Of a DNA stretch of 17,153 nucleotides, positions 7,701-15,549 are shown piece by piece (the stretch's first letter is position 1; each line of letters opens with the position of its first letter). The position numbers and the translations under genes were made by a program. This DNA is from an uncultured Clostridia bacterium (lineage in GTDB: Bacteria; Bacillota; Clostridia; Monoglobales; Monoglobaceae). A model generated the notes under the pieces. That model saw only the letters and a program-made list of their open reading frames with translations, did not search any database and had not been told where the DNA came from. The stretch is taken from assembly GCA_910580105.1 (NCBI GenBank), contig CAJTWN010000024.1:1-17153 (forward strand). Direction: 5' to 3'.

Positions 7701-10700
7701 TCCAAGCCCAATGCTGAAATGTTTTTCCGTCTTTAACCGGGCTTACCGGAACAGATGCCATATCGTTATAAGTGATTTGCTGTGAATGATATACCGCATC
7801 GTCAACATAATAGCTTACCATATAAACATCTGCTCTTACATCTTCAACCGTAAGGATTATATTCGCCCGGATATCTTCAACCGTATAGGTATATACATTT
7901 TTATCAGCATGACCGGTCAGCAGTATACCATTCGCATATACCCGCATATTATTCGCGTTGTAATGCTCTGCTATCGTTACTGTAAATGTATAATTACCTC
8001 CATAGGTTATATCGGTGCTGTCTGTTGACGCGATTGTATAACCGGTTCTGCTTTGTGCAGGTGTTACCTGAAAAGTATCAGCTTCAAACCGGGCATATAC
8101 AGATATGTTTTTATCGAGTACCGTCGCTGCGTTTACCTCAACCCCACCCGTTTGTTCCGTATACCATCCTATAAAGGTATGTCCTTGTTTTTCCGGAGAA
8201 TTGGGGAGCATAATCGCTGCCGTACTTCCCTCAAGCGCAGACTGTGTATGGTATAATCCGCCTTCGTGATAAAAATTAGCCGTATAGATTGTCTTTGGCT
8301 CTGCAGACACCACAAAAGAAACCGGGCCGGTTATTTTATAAATCCCCTCCGAAACCAATTCGGCATTTCCCTGGGGAACAGCAGTAATAACCGGGGTATG
8401 ATAACCTTCGGCAATCGTTGCTGTAACCTGAACCGTTCCGTTATGGGCAACCTCATTTGCACTGATTGTACCATTAACGCCATCACCGGCAATAAAGGTC
8501 ACAGCATATTTATTAATTTTCCACTGTGCATAAAGTGTAATATTCGCATTCACGCTCAATTCGCCGCCTGCACGATAGTTGGTGCCTGCGCCGTCTGCCT
8601 TTGTATTCCAGCCAATAAAGGTATATCCGGTACGGCTTGGAATATCCGGACTAAGCGCAAGTACAATATCATGCTTTTTTGTTTGCCCATCCGGAATCAA
8701 AACCTGATCCGCTGTATTCTTGTTATACTCCACAACATAAGTATCCGCCGTCCACTTAGCGTAAAGAGATAATGAATTTTTCACCCCTGCTTGAAAATCA
8801 TACGGATTCATGCAGTCTATCTCCGTATACCATCCGCCAAAAACATAACCGTATCGTTCCGGTGCAGTCGGCGGTGTGGCTTCCAAATTTTCTTCAACCG
8901 TACTTATTGAATAAATCCCGCCATTGCTCAAAAATGTTATGGTATACTGCGGCTTTGGTGTAACAGATATGGAAATCAACGGCTGTGCTGTTACTTCAGG
9001 AATGGTATAAGTAAATACATCGCCATCCTTTATCCCATTTACCGTCTGCCCATTCATATATACAACAGGTGTTGCTGTCTTATATCCATCCAAGAGCGTA
9101 ACTGTAAAGGTGAAATCCGTTCCGCTTTCAACAATCGTTTTCTTTGGAGATACGCTGTAACCTGTACCATCATTTAATATAACACTGAAGGTTTCTTTCT
9201 TTATATTATAAATATTAACATTTGTATCCGCCGATATATTTTTTATACTGTAAAAATAAGTATTTTCCTGCGTCTGTGTCGCACCCAGGGTAATCCCATT
9301 TGCCAAAACAGTAATTTTATCTGCACTATAACCTTTTTCTACCCGAACACTGAATAATACATCTTCATTCTGATTCACTTTAATATCTGTCTGTGCTTCT
9401 ATTTCGCTTCCGCCATAGGACACTCTATATCCCTCACCGGATGCAGGAAGCGTTACCGTATAACTTACATTTTCAGCAATTACTGCATACAAATATACCG
9501 TTGTGCCATCTTCTCCCGTAAGGCCCGTTGTGATTTTCTGACCATCACCATAATAAACTGCATCACTTCCTGATGCAACCGACCATCCTTTAAAGAAATA
9601 TCCCTCCGGAACAGGAATATCCAATTCGTCCGCAGACGGCAAATTAAAGCTTTGTCCGTAGACAGCGCTTATTGTGTCTTCGAGAGTTTCCGTTCCATTT
9701 ACAAATGCTATTGTATAATTTATCGGCTCCCAAACGGCATACAGATCAAATGTAGCAGCGACACTATCCCATGGATTCGATTGATAATATCCTGCCAAAG
9801 ACATATCGGCATTATATACCAGATTTCCGCCTTTATCTGCCAATGTATAATAGCCTGCAAACCGATACCCATATCTGTCAGGAGCAGTCAAATTAACGGC
9901 CGGCAATAATTTGCCGTACACAGCCTCACAGGAAGCAGTCCCCGAAGAACCACCCTCAAAATTAAAGCGAACTGTTGTTTTCGCGCCTTTCCAAATTGCA
10001 TAAAGTGTGATTTCAGCATCCTGCGTATCAGCAAGATTTTTCACTTTCGCTCCATCTGCATAAGCAAGTTCTCCTCCTGCAGCATAAGACCATCCAACAA
10101 ACTGGCATCCCGTTTTCGAGAAGGTGTTTTCCAAAAATTCAAATTCTTCATCATATACTGCCACAGTGGGCGCCATATTACCACTGCCGCCATTTGCATC
10201 ATATTTCACTTTATAGGATACCGGCTCCCATACAGCATACAAAACAATATCCGAAGAAGCAACCGGTATTGTTTCACCACCGGTAAATTCTGCATTTTCT
10301 GCACTTGATTCTTTTGCCCATCCACGCCATACATATCCGGTTCTTACAGGCTTATTCATTGTGACACCGGCCGTGGTTCCGCTTGCATAGCCGTTCATAT
10401 CAACCGGTGCATCTACACCGCCGTTTGCGTTATAAATAACATAAGCCAAAGAGGAATCAGAAATCAAAACCGATGCAGGGCTATTAACTTCAAACCGATA
10501 TTTTCCGTCCATCGGCATTACACGAACACCATTTACATACACCTTCGGGTTGGTACCGCTTACAATAAATTCCGCATACTCTCCATAGGTATAACCGTCT
10601 GAATTTATTCCTGCAACCGAATAGCCTGTCGCTGCATGCACAGCAATTTCATATCGAATCGGTTCATATACTGCATAAAGCAGGGTATCATGATCAGGCA

Positions 10701-13491
10701 TCGTATATGGCGATGACACAATATCAGCCGCTGCAGCCGTCTCGCTTTCTGCCCAACCGCGGAAAACATATCCCTCTTTCTGCGGCAAAGCGCCCGTAAG
10801 CATGACCTGACTTCCAGCCGCAGGATATAAGGAACTGACATAAGTGCTGAAAACACCGCCGTTTGCGTTATAAGTAAGTTCGGGATTTTTCTTCCATAGT
10901 GCAAAAAGTGTTACAAGCGAATTCCCCATCGTCAGGCTGTCACCCGGCTGATACTGCGCAGTTGCAGAATCAGCATCTTCTGCCCAGCCAATAAAGGTAT
11001 AATTTTCACGGCTTGGGGCAGAAGAACTCAAAGTTATGGTTTCATCAACATGAATTTCCACTGCGGACGGTGCCCCTGTGCCGCCGTTTGCATCATAGGT
11101 TACGGTATACTTATCTTTTTCAAGCCATGCGGCATAAATATAGGCTGTTTTTCCCTGTTCTGTCACAAGACCGGCAGAATAAGTCCTGTCCGCCGTATAC
11201 ATTGCCCAATTTTGCTCGTCATAAATGTTCCAGCCCACGAAATTATAGTTGGGGTAAGACATTCCAAGACTTTCCGCAGAAGGCAGGCGCAGCTCCCCAT
11301 AGGTAACATCATATAATGACCCCACATTTTCGCCTCTGCTATATAACTGAATATTATATTTTATCGGCGTCCAGACAGCATACAAAATAATTCCTGCTGT
11401 TTGATCATATGTTTTTGCGGAAGAGCAGTCTGCATTGTAATATTTTGTTCCACCGCCAGCCGTTTCGCTAAAATACCCGCCGAATAAATAGCCGGGCTTA
11501 TCAGGCGCAACAATCACGGGCATCTCGCTGTCATAAGTTGCGGTTACAGTTGCACTGCCCGAGCCACCCTGTGCATTTAACACAACATCATATGTATTGG
11601 GAATCCACTTTGCATAAAGCGTACAGGCATTATCTATGTCAAATGCCTTTGCTGATGCGCCGTCTGCATAGTAATATTGTGAACCGGCGCCATTTTCGCT
11701 CTCGTAATATCCACCGAAGGTGTAACCAGACCTTGTCGGCGGCGTAATCTGCGGCATCATTGAATCATAGGTCGCGTCCACACTTGCTGTCCCACCTGAA
11801 CCATTTTGCATATCCAGCGTAACAGTATAGGTGTTTGCACTCCACTTTGCATAAAGCATTAAACCATCTGGTTTGTCGTATGTTTTAACCGAAACAGCAT
11901 CAGCATTATAATACTGTTCACCGCCGCCGTTTTGTTGTGTAAAATATCCGCCAAAGGTATAGCCTTTACGAACCGGCTTTGTAATTTCCGGCATATCAGA
12001 ATCATATACCGCTGTAACCGTTCCGCTTCCGGTACCGCCGGCTGCATCTAAAGTAACGGTATAGGAATTTGCGCTCCACTTCGCATAAAATGTTACGTCA
12101 GAAGTCTTGTCATATATTTTATTTGATTTTCCATCATAGCTGTAATATTGTTCGCCGGCACCGTTTGCCTCCGTATAGTAACCGCCAAATGTATAACCCG
12201 CTCTTGTCGGAGGTGTTACTGCCGCTAAGCTTTGCAAATATGTTGCAGCTGTGTTCTCCGATCCGCCGCTGCCGCCCTGCATATCAAATATAATGGTATA
12301 GGTACGCGGCACACCGTCTGCGTTAATTTCAATATCTCCCGTCACGTCGGATTTATAGATTACAATTCTTCCCTCCGCCCGGTCATAATCATACTTGTCA
12401 ACTGCGCTGCCATTCACCTTCACCGTTATATTCTCCGGAAGCTGATAGCCCGCCGGCGGCGTAAGCGTCGCCGTATAATCCGTGTTATACTGTACGGTTG
12501 CATTTCCGGAAAACTCTAAGTTGGTAAGGTTATTTATTACATCAAAAATAGATTTGTACAACAGATTCCCGGCAGAAAGCCCTGGATTGGTATACTCTAC
12601 GCTGTTCCCTGCATCATCCTTAACAGAAAGACCCGAAATGTTTTTCAGCCGCAAATCGGTATTTGTTCCTGTGTTTGAAAGCGTTGTTGTAAAATACACC
12701 GTTTTTCTATCATCTGAATAGGTAGTTTCATAACTTATGCCCGTTTCAATTGACAAATCCAACGTTGGATAAACACCGACCGTTACCGCCTCGCTGAAGT
12801 CCATAGCATATGTAACCTTATCTCCCGGCACAACATATGCGGGCAGAGCTGTATTTCCGTTTACCGAATGAAGATAGGGTGTAGTGTTGACAGACGGCGC
12901 CGTGCCATCCCTGAAAACCATATTAAAATTATACATACCAAAATAAGCGCCGCCCATGTTCAGCCGCTCGGTTCCCTCATACACAATATAAGCGGTACCT
13001 GCTGGAATCATTTGTACGCCTACGCTTAATGTCCATGTTCTGCCGCCTACAGAATACCCGTCCCGTTTCGCATTATAAGTGTGCAAAATTGCACCTGCCG
13101 CATTATAACAAACGACATTAAGGTTTGCTGTAAGATCTCTGGATCCCTGTGCATAAAATTTTCCGGAAGCCTCCAATGTCAATTCCCCTCTGTTTGTGCG
13201 GTCTACATCCGCATCCGTCAGCGTCACTCTCTGGCTTGCAGAAATATTAGTCCCCGTCTTTGTACCAATGATACGTTGGTCCGAATTTCCCATATCCAGA
13301 TATTTCCCATAGGAACATTGTGACATTTCCCAATGGTCACCCGAATCAGGCGTGGGATTGAGCAGCACATTTGTGCCATACCCATAATTACTTGCTTCGG
13401 CCTCCACTGTGAAGTTAAGTCCAGGAAATAAACCGATCAGCATTACAAACGACAAAAGTACAGCTGCCATTCTTCTCAATTTTCTCATCAT
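4789..13491 (-). CDS. Giant SLH-anchored surface protein with about 19 InlB B-repeats
   Basis: This 2900-residue exported protein has a basic, hydrophobic signal peptide (about residues 1-33, ending near VEAEA). An N-terminal domain (about 35-200) and two beta-rich, Ig-like segments (about 200-395) of no clear family follow. From 398 to about 2335 there are about 18 InlB B-repeats (Flg_new, PF09479 type: strand, NGG turn, GYTFxGW/Y, LYAxW end) mixed with modules of about 83 residues containing VYANG. MBG/YDG-like beta domains (about 2338-2610), a Gly/Ser linker, one more B-repeat (about 2630-2700) and three SLH domains (2719-2900) complete it. SLH domains bind secondary cell-wall polymers, so it should be surface-attached, probably for adhesion or as a stalk (inferred). 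The open frame begins with GTG at 13500, but the ATG at 13491 has GGAG eight bases upstream and is preferred; the ATG at 13488 is also possible. Confidence 0.93.
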   Translation of the reverse strand: MMRKLRRMAAVLLSFVMLIGLFPGLNFTVEAEASNYGYGTNVLLNPTPDSGDHWEMSQCSYGKYLDMGNSDQRIIGTKTGTNISASQRVTLTDADVDRTNRGELTLEASGKFYAQGSRDLTANLNVVCYNAAGAILHTYNAKRDGYSVGGRTWTLSVGVQMIPAGTAYIVYEGTERLNMGGAYFGMYNFNMVFRDGTAPSVNTTPYLHSVNGNTALPAYVVPGDKVTYAMDFSEAVTVGVYPTLDLSIETGISYETTYSDDRKTVYFTTTLSNTGTNTDLRLKNISGLSVKDDAGNSVEYTNPGLSAGNLLYKSIFDVINNLTNLEFSGNATVQYNTDYTATLTPPAGYQLPENITVKVNGSAVDKYDYDRAEGRIVIYKSDVTGDIEINADGVPRTYTIIFDMQGGSGGSENTAATYLQSLAAVTPPTRAGYTFGGYYTEANGAGEQYYSYDGKSNKIYDKTSDVTFYAKWSANSYTVTLDAAGGTGSGTVTAVYDSDMPEITKPVRKGYTFGGYFTQQNGGGEQYYNADAVSVKTYDKPDGLMLYAKWSANTYTVTLDMQNGSGGTASVDATYDSMMPQITPPTRSGYTFGGYYESENGAGSQYYYADGASAKAFDIDNACTLYAKWIPNTYDVVLNAQGGSGSATVTATYDSEMPVIVAPDKPGYLFGGYFSETAGGGTKYYNADCSSAKTYDQTAGIILYAVWTPIKYNIQLYSRGENVGSLYDVTYGELRLPSAESLGMSYPNYNFVGWNIYDEQNWAMYTADRTYSAGLVTEQGKTAYIYAAWLEKDKYTVTYDANGGTGAPSAVEIHVDETITLSSSAPSRENYTFIGWAEDADSATAQYQPGDSLTMGNSLVTLFALWKKNPELTYNANGGVFSTYVSSLYPAAGSQVMLTGALPQKEGYVFRGWAESETAAAADIVSSPYTMPDHDTLLYAVYEPIRYEIAVHAATGYSVAGINSDGYTYGEYAEFIVSGTNPKVYVNGVRVMPMDGKYRFEVNSPASVLISDSSLAYVIYNANGGVDAPVDMNGYASGTTAGVTMNKPVRTGYVWRGWAKESSAENAEFTGGETIPVASSDIVLYAVWEPVSYKVKYDANGGSGNMAPTVAVYDEEFEFLENTFSKTGCQFVGWSYAAGGELAYADGAKVKNLADTQDAEITLYAIWKGAKTTVRFNFEGGSSGTASCEAVYGKLLPAVNLTAPDRYGYRFAGYYTLADKGGNLVYNADMSLAGYYQSNPWDSVAATFDLYAVWEPINYTIAFVNGTETLEDTISAVYGQSFNLPSADELDIPVPEGYFFKGWSVASGSDAVYYGDGQKITTGLTGEDGTTVYLYAVIAENVSYTVTLPASGEGYRVSYGGSEIEAQTDIKVNQNEDVLFSVRVEKGYSADKITVLANGITLGATQTQENTYFYSIKNISADTNVNIYNIKKETFSVILNDGTGYSVSPKKTIVESGTDFTFTVTLLDGYKTATPVVYMNGQTVNGIKDGDVFTYTIPEVTAQPLISISVTPKPQYTITFLSNGGIYSISTVEENLEATPPTAPERYGYVFGGWYTEIDCMNPYDFQAGVKNSLSLYAKWTADTYVVEYNKNTADQVLIPDGQTKKHDIVLALSPDIPSRTGYTFIGWNTKADGAGTNYRAGGELSVNANITLYAQWKINKYAVTFIAGDGVNGTISANEVAHNGTVQVTATIAEGYHTPVITAVPQGNAELVSEGIYKITGPVSFVVSAEPKTIYTANFYHEGGLYHTQSALEGSTAAIMLPNSPEKQGHTFIGWYTEQTGGVEVNAATVLDKNISVYARFEADTFQVTPAQSRTGYTIASTDSTDITYGGNYTFTVTIAEHYNANNMRVYANGILLTGHADKNVYTYTVEDIRANIILTVEDVRADVYMVSYYVDDAVYHSQQITYNDMASVPVSPVKDGKTFQHWAWNGTEWNFARAVTEDIILKAVWAGDSFTVVPAIDGIGYAVHSTDSTSVNYGGAYTFTVTLDDHYNADTMKVYANGVLLVPDVNGTEYRFTVKNITDNITITISDVKANVYTVKYIVDGETYLSEKVRYADKAQKPKAPVKEGYIFDGWFIGNDSWDFAAVIESDLELEAKFTPRTYQVTVPENQSGFTVNTESANSVEYGENFKFNVVVTDGYNTSDMTVYANGILLEKVSEDGNTVFFEIANIKEATVITVRGIGENTYAVAYKPNTTEYVGNMPENIIKAFDGNIEISGLIPERYGYNFIGWAVAENGAVVYSAKDIYSENNDLTLYAVWEAKTFAVSFETNGGSVNSGEITEYTYGTGAVLPTDVTKEGYAFAGWYEDALLQGVRVYEIKESDYGDKKYYAAYSTGSVVVNGYTGEYDGKAHNITYTLTDNLSVEKYQWYFVPDGASERIAVQSESYNTYGVKDVTDSGEYYCYLECLVDGYVIRFFTEKTTVSITKKPVSVKAADSGKVYDAQPLTADKIELTAGTHLADGHTMSAVMTAESSITKVGTQPNVIEQLTISDSENKNVTENYEITNQNGMLTVTPLTLQVVAENVTILKGSVLNESRLYKLSGMLGNEKLSLANTSVTVKNASNEEVAFADITKNIGKYTVTIHFNGFDGAGGENYQGGGTFTSNVTVYKQSGGSSGGSGGGGFVSTYTVKFDTNGAGEIDSQRVRSNGTVIKPDTPEKAGYVFDGWFTDEGLSTAYDFETKVTKSFTLYAKWKKSGGGNTGNCKGTAAEHCPSLAFRDLDVHEWYHLDVDYVLENEIMKGTDTDEFSPNGALTRAMLVTILYRTEHEPEISAAATFKDVKAGAYYEDAVRWAQANGIVKGYSETEFCPDENIIREQIAAIMYRYAQYKGYDVSAGENTNILSYADAQMVSEYAIPAVQYAVGSGLLQGDTEKYLNPQENATRAEFAAILHRFVFANK
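4792..5337 (-). other. Three SLH (S-layer homology) domains of the giant protein
   Basis: Residues 2719-2900 hold three SLH units, beginning FRDLDVHEWYH, FKDVKAGAYYEDAV and SYADAQMVSEYAIPAV. Each continues with a helix, a G(I/L)xxG turn and the T/NxR..A.xxLxR helix (TRAMLVTILYR, IREQIAAIMYR, TRAEFAAILHR). Three tandem units form the known cell-wall anchoring trimer that binds pyruvylated secondary polymers. The second unit has I in place of the usual T before R; the others match well. Confidence 0.92.
6480..12300 (-). repeat. InlB B-repeat array with interspersed YANG modules
   Basis: The protein-level array spans residues 398 to about 2338. The first four units (12300 to about 11350) are the most alike, each about 78 residues with GYTFGGYY/F and a G-G/A-G-x-x-YY insertion. 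Later units are more varied and use GYxFxGW. Modules of another type, with the core VxANGxxL, intervene near 10655-10445, 9470-9190, 9195-8945, 8076-7830, 7629-7380 and 7182-6930, and a more divergent one lies near 8515-8285. DNA identity between copies looks modest, so most duplications are old. Confidence 0.85.
7183..8076 (-). repeat. Two tandem 149-residue composite units in the giant protein
   Basis: Each unit is one YANG module plus one short B-repeat and is exactly 447 bases: 8076-7630 and 7629-7183. A third copy of the YANG module starts at 7182, exactly in phase, but is followed by a longer B-repeat. The codons for the YANG core also recur at 447-base intervals (7928, 7481, 7034). Shared text includes TDST, YGGxYTFTVT, HYNA and VYANGxLL. 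This is the most recent-looking amplification in the gene. Confidence 0.85.
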
Positions 13492-13592
13492 TTTCCTCAC
13501 TCCAAATACTTTCTTGTTTTTATACGGGTGCGAACCGCAAATTGCTTCGCTCTACATTGATAATAAGCATATATCAATGAACCGGATAAAAA

Positions 13593-13621
13593 ATTATATC
13601 ATTAAATTTAATTCAGAGTGA
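13593..13621 (-). promoter_or_regulatory. Promoter of the giant surface-protein gene
   Basis: On the - strand a perfect TATAAT (13598-13593) has only TCACTC at the 17-base -35 position (13621-13616). A perfect -10 with a poor -35 is what an activator-dependent promoter looks like. Transcription would start near 13586, giving a leader of about 95 bases before the ATG at 13491. Confidence 0.6.
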
Positions 13622-13626
13622 CAGCT

Positions 13627-13664
13627 TCACTTAATTTACACATCATATCACTTAATTTACACAT
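13627..13664 (-). promoter_or_regulatory. Putative LytTR-regulator operator: two direct repeats 21 bp apart
   Basis: The 17-base sequence TCACTTAATTTACACAT occurs perfectly at 13627-13643 and 13648-13664. Read on the - strand, each copy contains TAAATTAAG (13638-13630 and 13659-13651), which matches 8 of 9 positions of the AgrA/VirR-class half-site [TA][AC][CA]GTTN[AG][TG]. Half-sites start 21 bases apart (9 plus a 12-base spacer), the spacing known for LytTR dimers. The proximal site would lie near -44 to -52 of the giant-gene promoter. The regulator gene directly upstream encodes a LytTR protein. Confidence 0.65.
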
Positions 13665-13668
13665 TGAT

Positions 13669-13710
13669 AAATAAAGTGCAAATGCTCACATCCGCATTTG
13701 CACTTTATTT
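13669..13710 (-). terminator. Terminator after the response regulator gene
   Basis: A 17-bp perfect stem (13669-13685 with 13694-13710) has an eight-base loop and lies 15 bases after the regulator stop. The stem ends in AAATAAAG/CTTTATTT, giving T runs on both strands. It separates the regulator transcript from the operator and promoter of the giant gene. Confidence 0.8.
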
Positions 13711-13724
13711 TTTAACACTGCAAA

Positions 13725-14459
13725 CTAATTCCCTTTTTCAAAAATATAATCAAGATATGTGCTTCGAGCATCTGCATATGTTCGTGAAAGTGGTAAAACG
13801 CTGCCATCCGAAAGCTCAAAAAATCTTGAAGTAAATCTACGAACATATTGCATATTTATGATATATGATGCAGACACTTGAACAAATCTACCTTCTTCAA
13901 TCAAGGAGGAAATCAAATTGGTAAACGGCTTCCTTAGTACAATACTTTCAATGCTTTCTCCGTCGACCGTATGCGCAATCAATCGATGCTTATAATACTC
14001 TATATAAAGTAACCTGCCATAGGGTATTGCATAAACACCGCCCGGTACATTCATTAAATAACGTCTTGTCTTCTCAATTGACATTGCATCTACTGCTTTA
14101 TCTAATGAAAAAAACAACGCTTCTTCCGTACAGGGCTTCAATATATAATCTTTCGCAGAGATGCTGTATGAATCAACGCCATATTCTGAGGAAGAAGTTA
14201 AGAGAATAATAGCTGAATCATTATCCTTCTTCCGGATTTCCATGCCGAGTTTAATCCCGTCTAATTCCGGCATTATAATATCCAAAAAATATATATCATA
14301 TCTGCCATGTGTCTCAATTGAAGCCAATAAATCAGAACAATGCTGAAATTTCTGAACCGAAATATCTAATTCCGTTCTTTTTGCACAATATTTTTTTATA
14401 GACGCGTATGTTTGCTCCAAAGCATCGGCTTCATCATCACATATAGCTATTCTAATCAT
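13725..14459 (-). CDS. LytTR-family response regulator (AgrA-like)
   Basis: This 244-residue regulator has an N-terminal receiver domain (about residues 1-122) with the acidic pair D8-D9, phosphoacceptor D60 in IYFLDIIMPELDG, a T/S switch near 88 (LLTSSS) and K108 in YILKP. The C-terminal LytTR DNA-binding domain (about 133-240) shows GRLLYIEYYKH, the FVQVSASYIINMQYV helix region and LPLSRTYAD. Such proteins are phosphorylated by GHKL kinases and bind paired direct repeats upstream of target promoters. The ATG at 14459 has GGAGATGAGG just upstream. Its likely partner is the kinase at 3353-4633, and its likely target is the giant-gene promoter, where a two-repeat site fits (inferred). Confidence 0.92.
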   Translation of the reverse strand: MIRIAICDDEADALEQTYASIKKYCAKRTELDISVQKFQHCSDLLASIETHGRYDIYFLDIIMPELDGIKLGMEIRKKDNDSAIILLTSSSEYGVDSYSISAKDYILKPCTEEALFFSLDKAVDAMSIEKTRRYLMNVPGGVYAIPYGRLLYIEYYKHRLIAHTVDGESIESIVLRKPFTNLISSLIEEGRFVQVSASYIINMQYVRRFTSRFFELSDGSVLPLSRTYADARSTYLDYIFEKGN

Positions 14460-14920
14460 CCGTCCTCATCTCCATTTATCAAAAGGCAATATCAATACAA
14501 AAATTCAAACACATGCAAATGACATTTTTGCCTTGTTTTATAAAGCCTGTGCTTCTTCAGTCGTATACCATTTCGATATTTACAAAAAATCTATTTCGTA
14601 TCCTCACTCAGTATATCTAAAACATAAATACACCATGTTGCACAAAAATACCATCTAACCGCCAAATTTATATTTTAAAATCAATAAATGTCTACTGCAA
14701 TTTTTTCCCATTGTTTTCGCTACTATGCTTACTTTATTTTTATTTCAAATTTTCTGATACTTTCGTTGTTTATCATATAATTTTTTATAAACAATGTCAA
14801 TACATCTAATATAAAACGCTTTATATTCCACACTTTAATCATTAACCTATTGTCTTTTGTAATATAAAAAAGTATATAGAAAAAAGCCTCCAAAAATTTG
14901 TTTAAAATATGCACTAAAAG
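14460..14920. other. AT-rich intergenic stretch, no gene seen
   Basis: This stretch lies between the regulator gene and the terminator of the immunity unit. The only small open frame (14729-14914, - strand) has no ribosome binding site and a composition like random AT-rich DNA. A weak inverted repeat (14764-14773 with 14787-14796) was noted. The regulator promoter must lie here, but no convincing -35/-10 pair was found, and no copy of the 21-bp-spaced LytTR repeat. Confidence 0.5.
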
Positions 14921-14954
14921 AAAATTGCCAGTTTCACAAAATATGGAACCGGCA
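14921..14954 (-). terminator. Terminator after the second immunity-like gene
   Basis: On the - strand TGCCGGTT (14954-14947) pairs with AACTGGCA (14933-14926), with one G-U pair, and is followed by ATTTTCTTTT. It lies 49 bases after the stop of the gene at 15003-15548. Confidence 0.65.
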
Positions 14955-15002
14955 CCTTTTATTCTTTTTTCATCTACATAACAGCTTTTGTTTTAGCAAC
15001 TT

Positions 15003-15548
15003 TTAATTATCTGCTCGTTCCCTTGGCAGAATTTTATGTGGATCTTGATTATTATCTTTATAATCTTTAATGGTTATTTCCCCTGTATAACATGATATAT
15101 CTACTATAACACTTTCCGAAAACTCAAATTCTGCTTTAATCCCAAAATATGCATTGCGTCCTGTACTATATTCACGCATTAAATAAATAGTTTTGTCCGT
15201 AATTCTGTCCGCATAATGTTCCTGTATAATTGCTTTACATATTGTTTCTGCGGTTTTTTCATCATTAATTATGATTTCCCCTCTTTTATCCTGCATCGTT
15301 ATCATTTCTAATTCTTCATCCCATTCAATATCTTTGTCATAATAATTCGCATAATCTCTTAACGATACATACGTCCGATCTTTATATGAAATTATTGGAT
15401 CTCCCAAATAATCATTCATTGGCGCATCATCCGCTACTATCATATAATTTACTATATTCGCTTCTATTTTATTTTCTGCAGCTGCCAATACTGTCACTCC
15501 TATCACCATCATTATCATTACACTTATACATATTTTTCTTTTCTTCAT
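15003..15548 (-). CDS. Secreted immunity-like protein: stalk-like segment plus NTF2-like fold
   Basis: This 181-residue protein has a signal peptide (residues 1-24, cleavage likely near AAAEN). A segment at about 45-88 (YVSLRDYANYY..IEWDEE..MITM) resembles the copper-amine-oxidase N-terminal 'stalk' repeat common in Clostridia. A C-terminal domain (about 95-165) has an EKTAETICKAIIQEHY helix followed by beta strands ending VDISCYTGEITI, the pattern of NTF2-fold immunity proteins of polymorphic toxin systems. The neighbouring protein at 15826-16236 has the same helix-then-strands pattern. The start has GAGGAAGGA about ten bases upstream. It lies behind a toxin tail and has its own promoter, which fits an immunity role for a previous or alternative toxin. 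Function is inferred from fold pattern and context only. Confidence 0.75.
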   Translation of the reverse strand: MKKRKICISVMIMMVIGVTVLAAAENKIEANIVNYMIVADDAPMNDYLGDPIISYKDRTYVSLRDYANYYDKDIEWDEELEMITMQDKRGEIIINDEKTAETICKAIIQEHYADRITDKTIYLMREYSTGRNAYFGIKAEFEFSESVIVDISCYTGEITIKDYKDNNQDPHKILPRERADN

Positions 15549-15549
15549 C

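Noticed and set aside
6480..12300. CRISPR or tandem DNA repeat array
   Set aside because: Copies are similar at the protein level only, in one reading frame, with variable spacing. There are no short identical direct repeats with unique spacers.
13489..13500. GTG start of the giant protein at 13500
   Set aside because: The GTG lies within the sequence that serves as ribosome binding site (GGAG...GAGG) for the ATG at 13491, which has better spacing.
14460..14700. LytTR autoregulatory site upstream of the regulator gene
   Set aside because: A short ACCAT repeat 18 bases apart (14632 and 14650) was checked. It fits neither the half-site pattern nor the 21-base spacing.
14729..14914. 61-codon - strand open frame
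   Set aside because: No ribosome binding site, and an Ile/Lys/Phe-rich composition as expected by chance in very AT-rich DNA.
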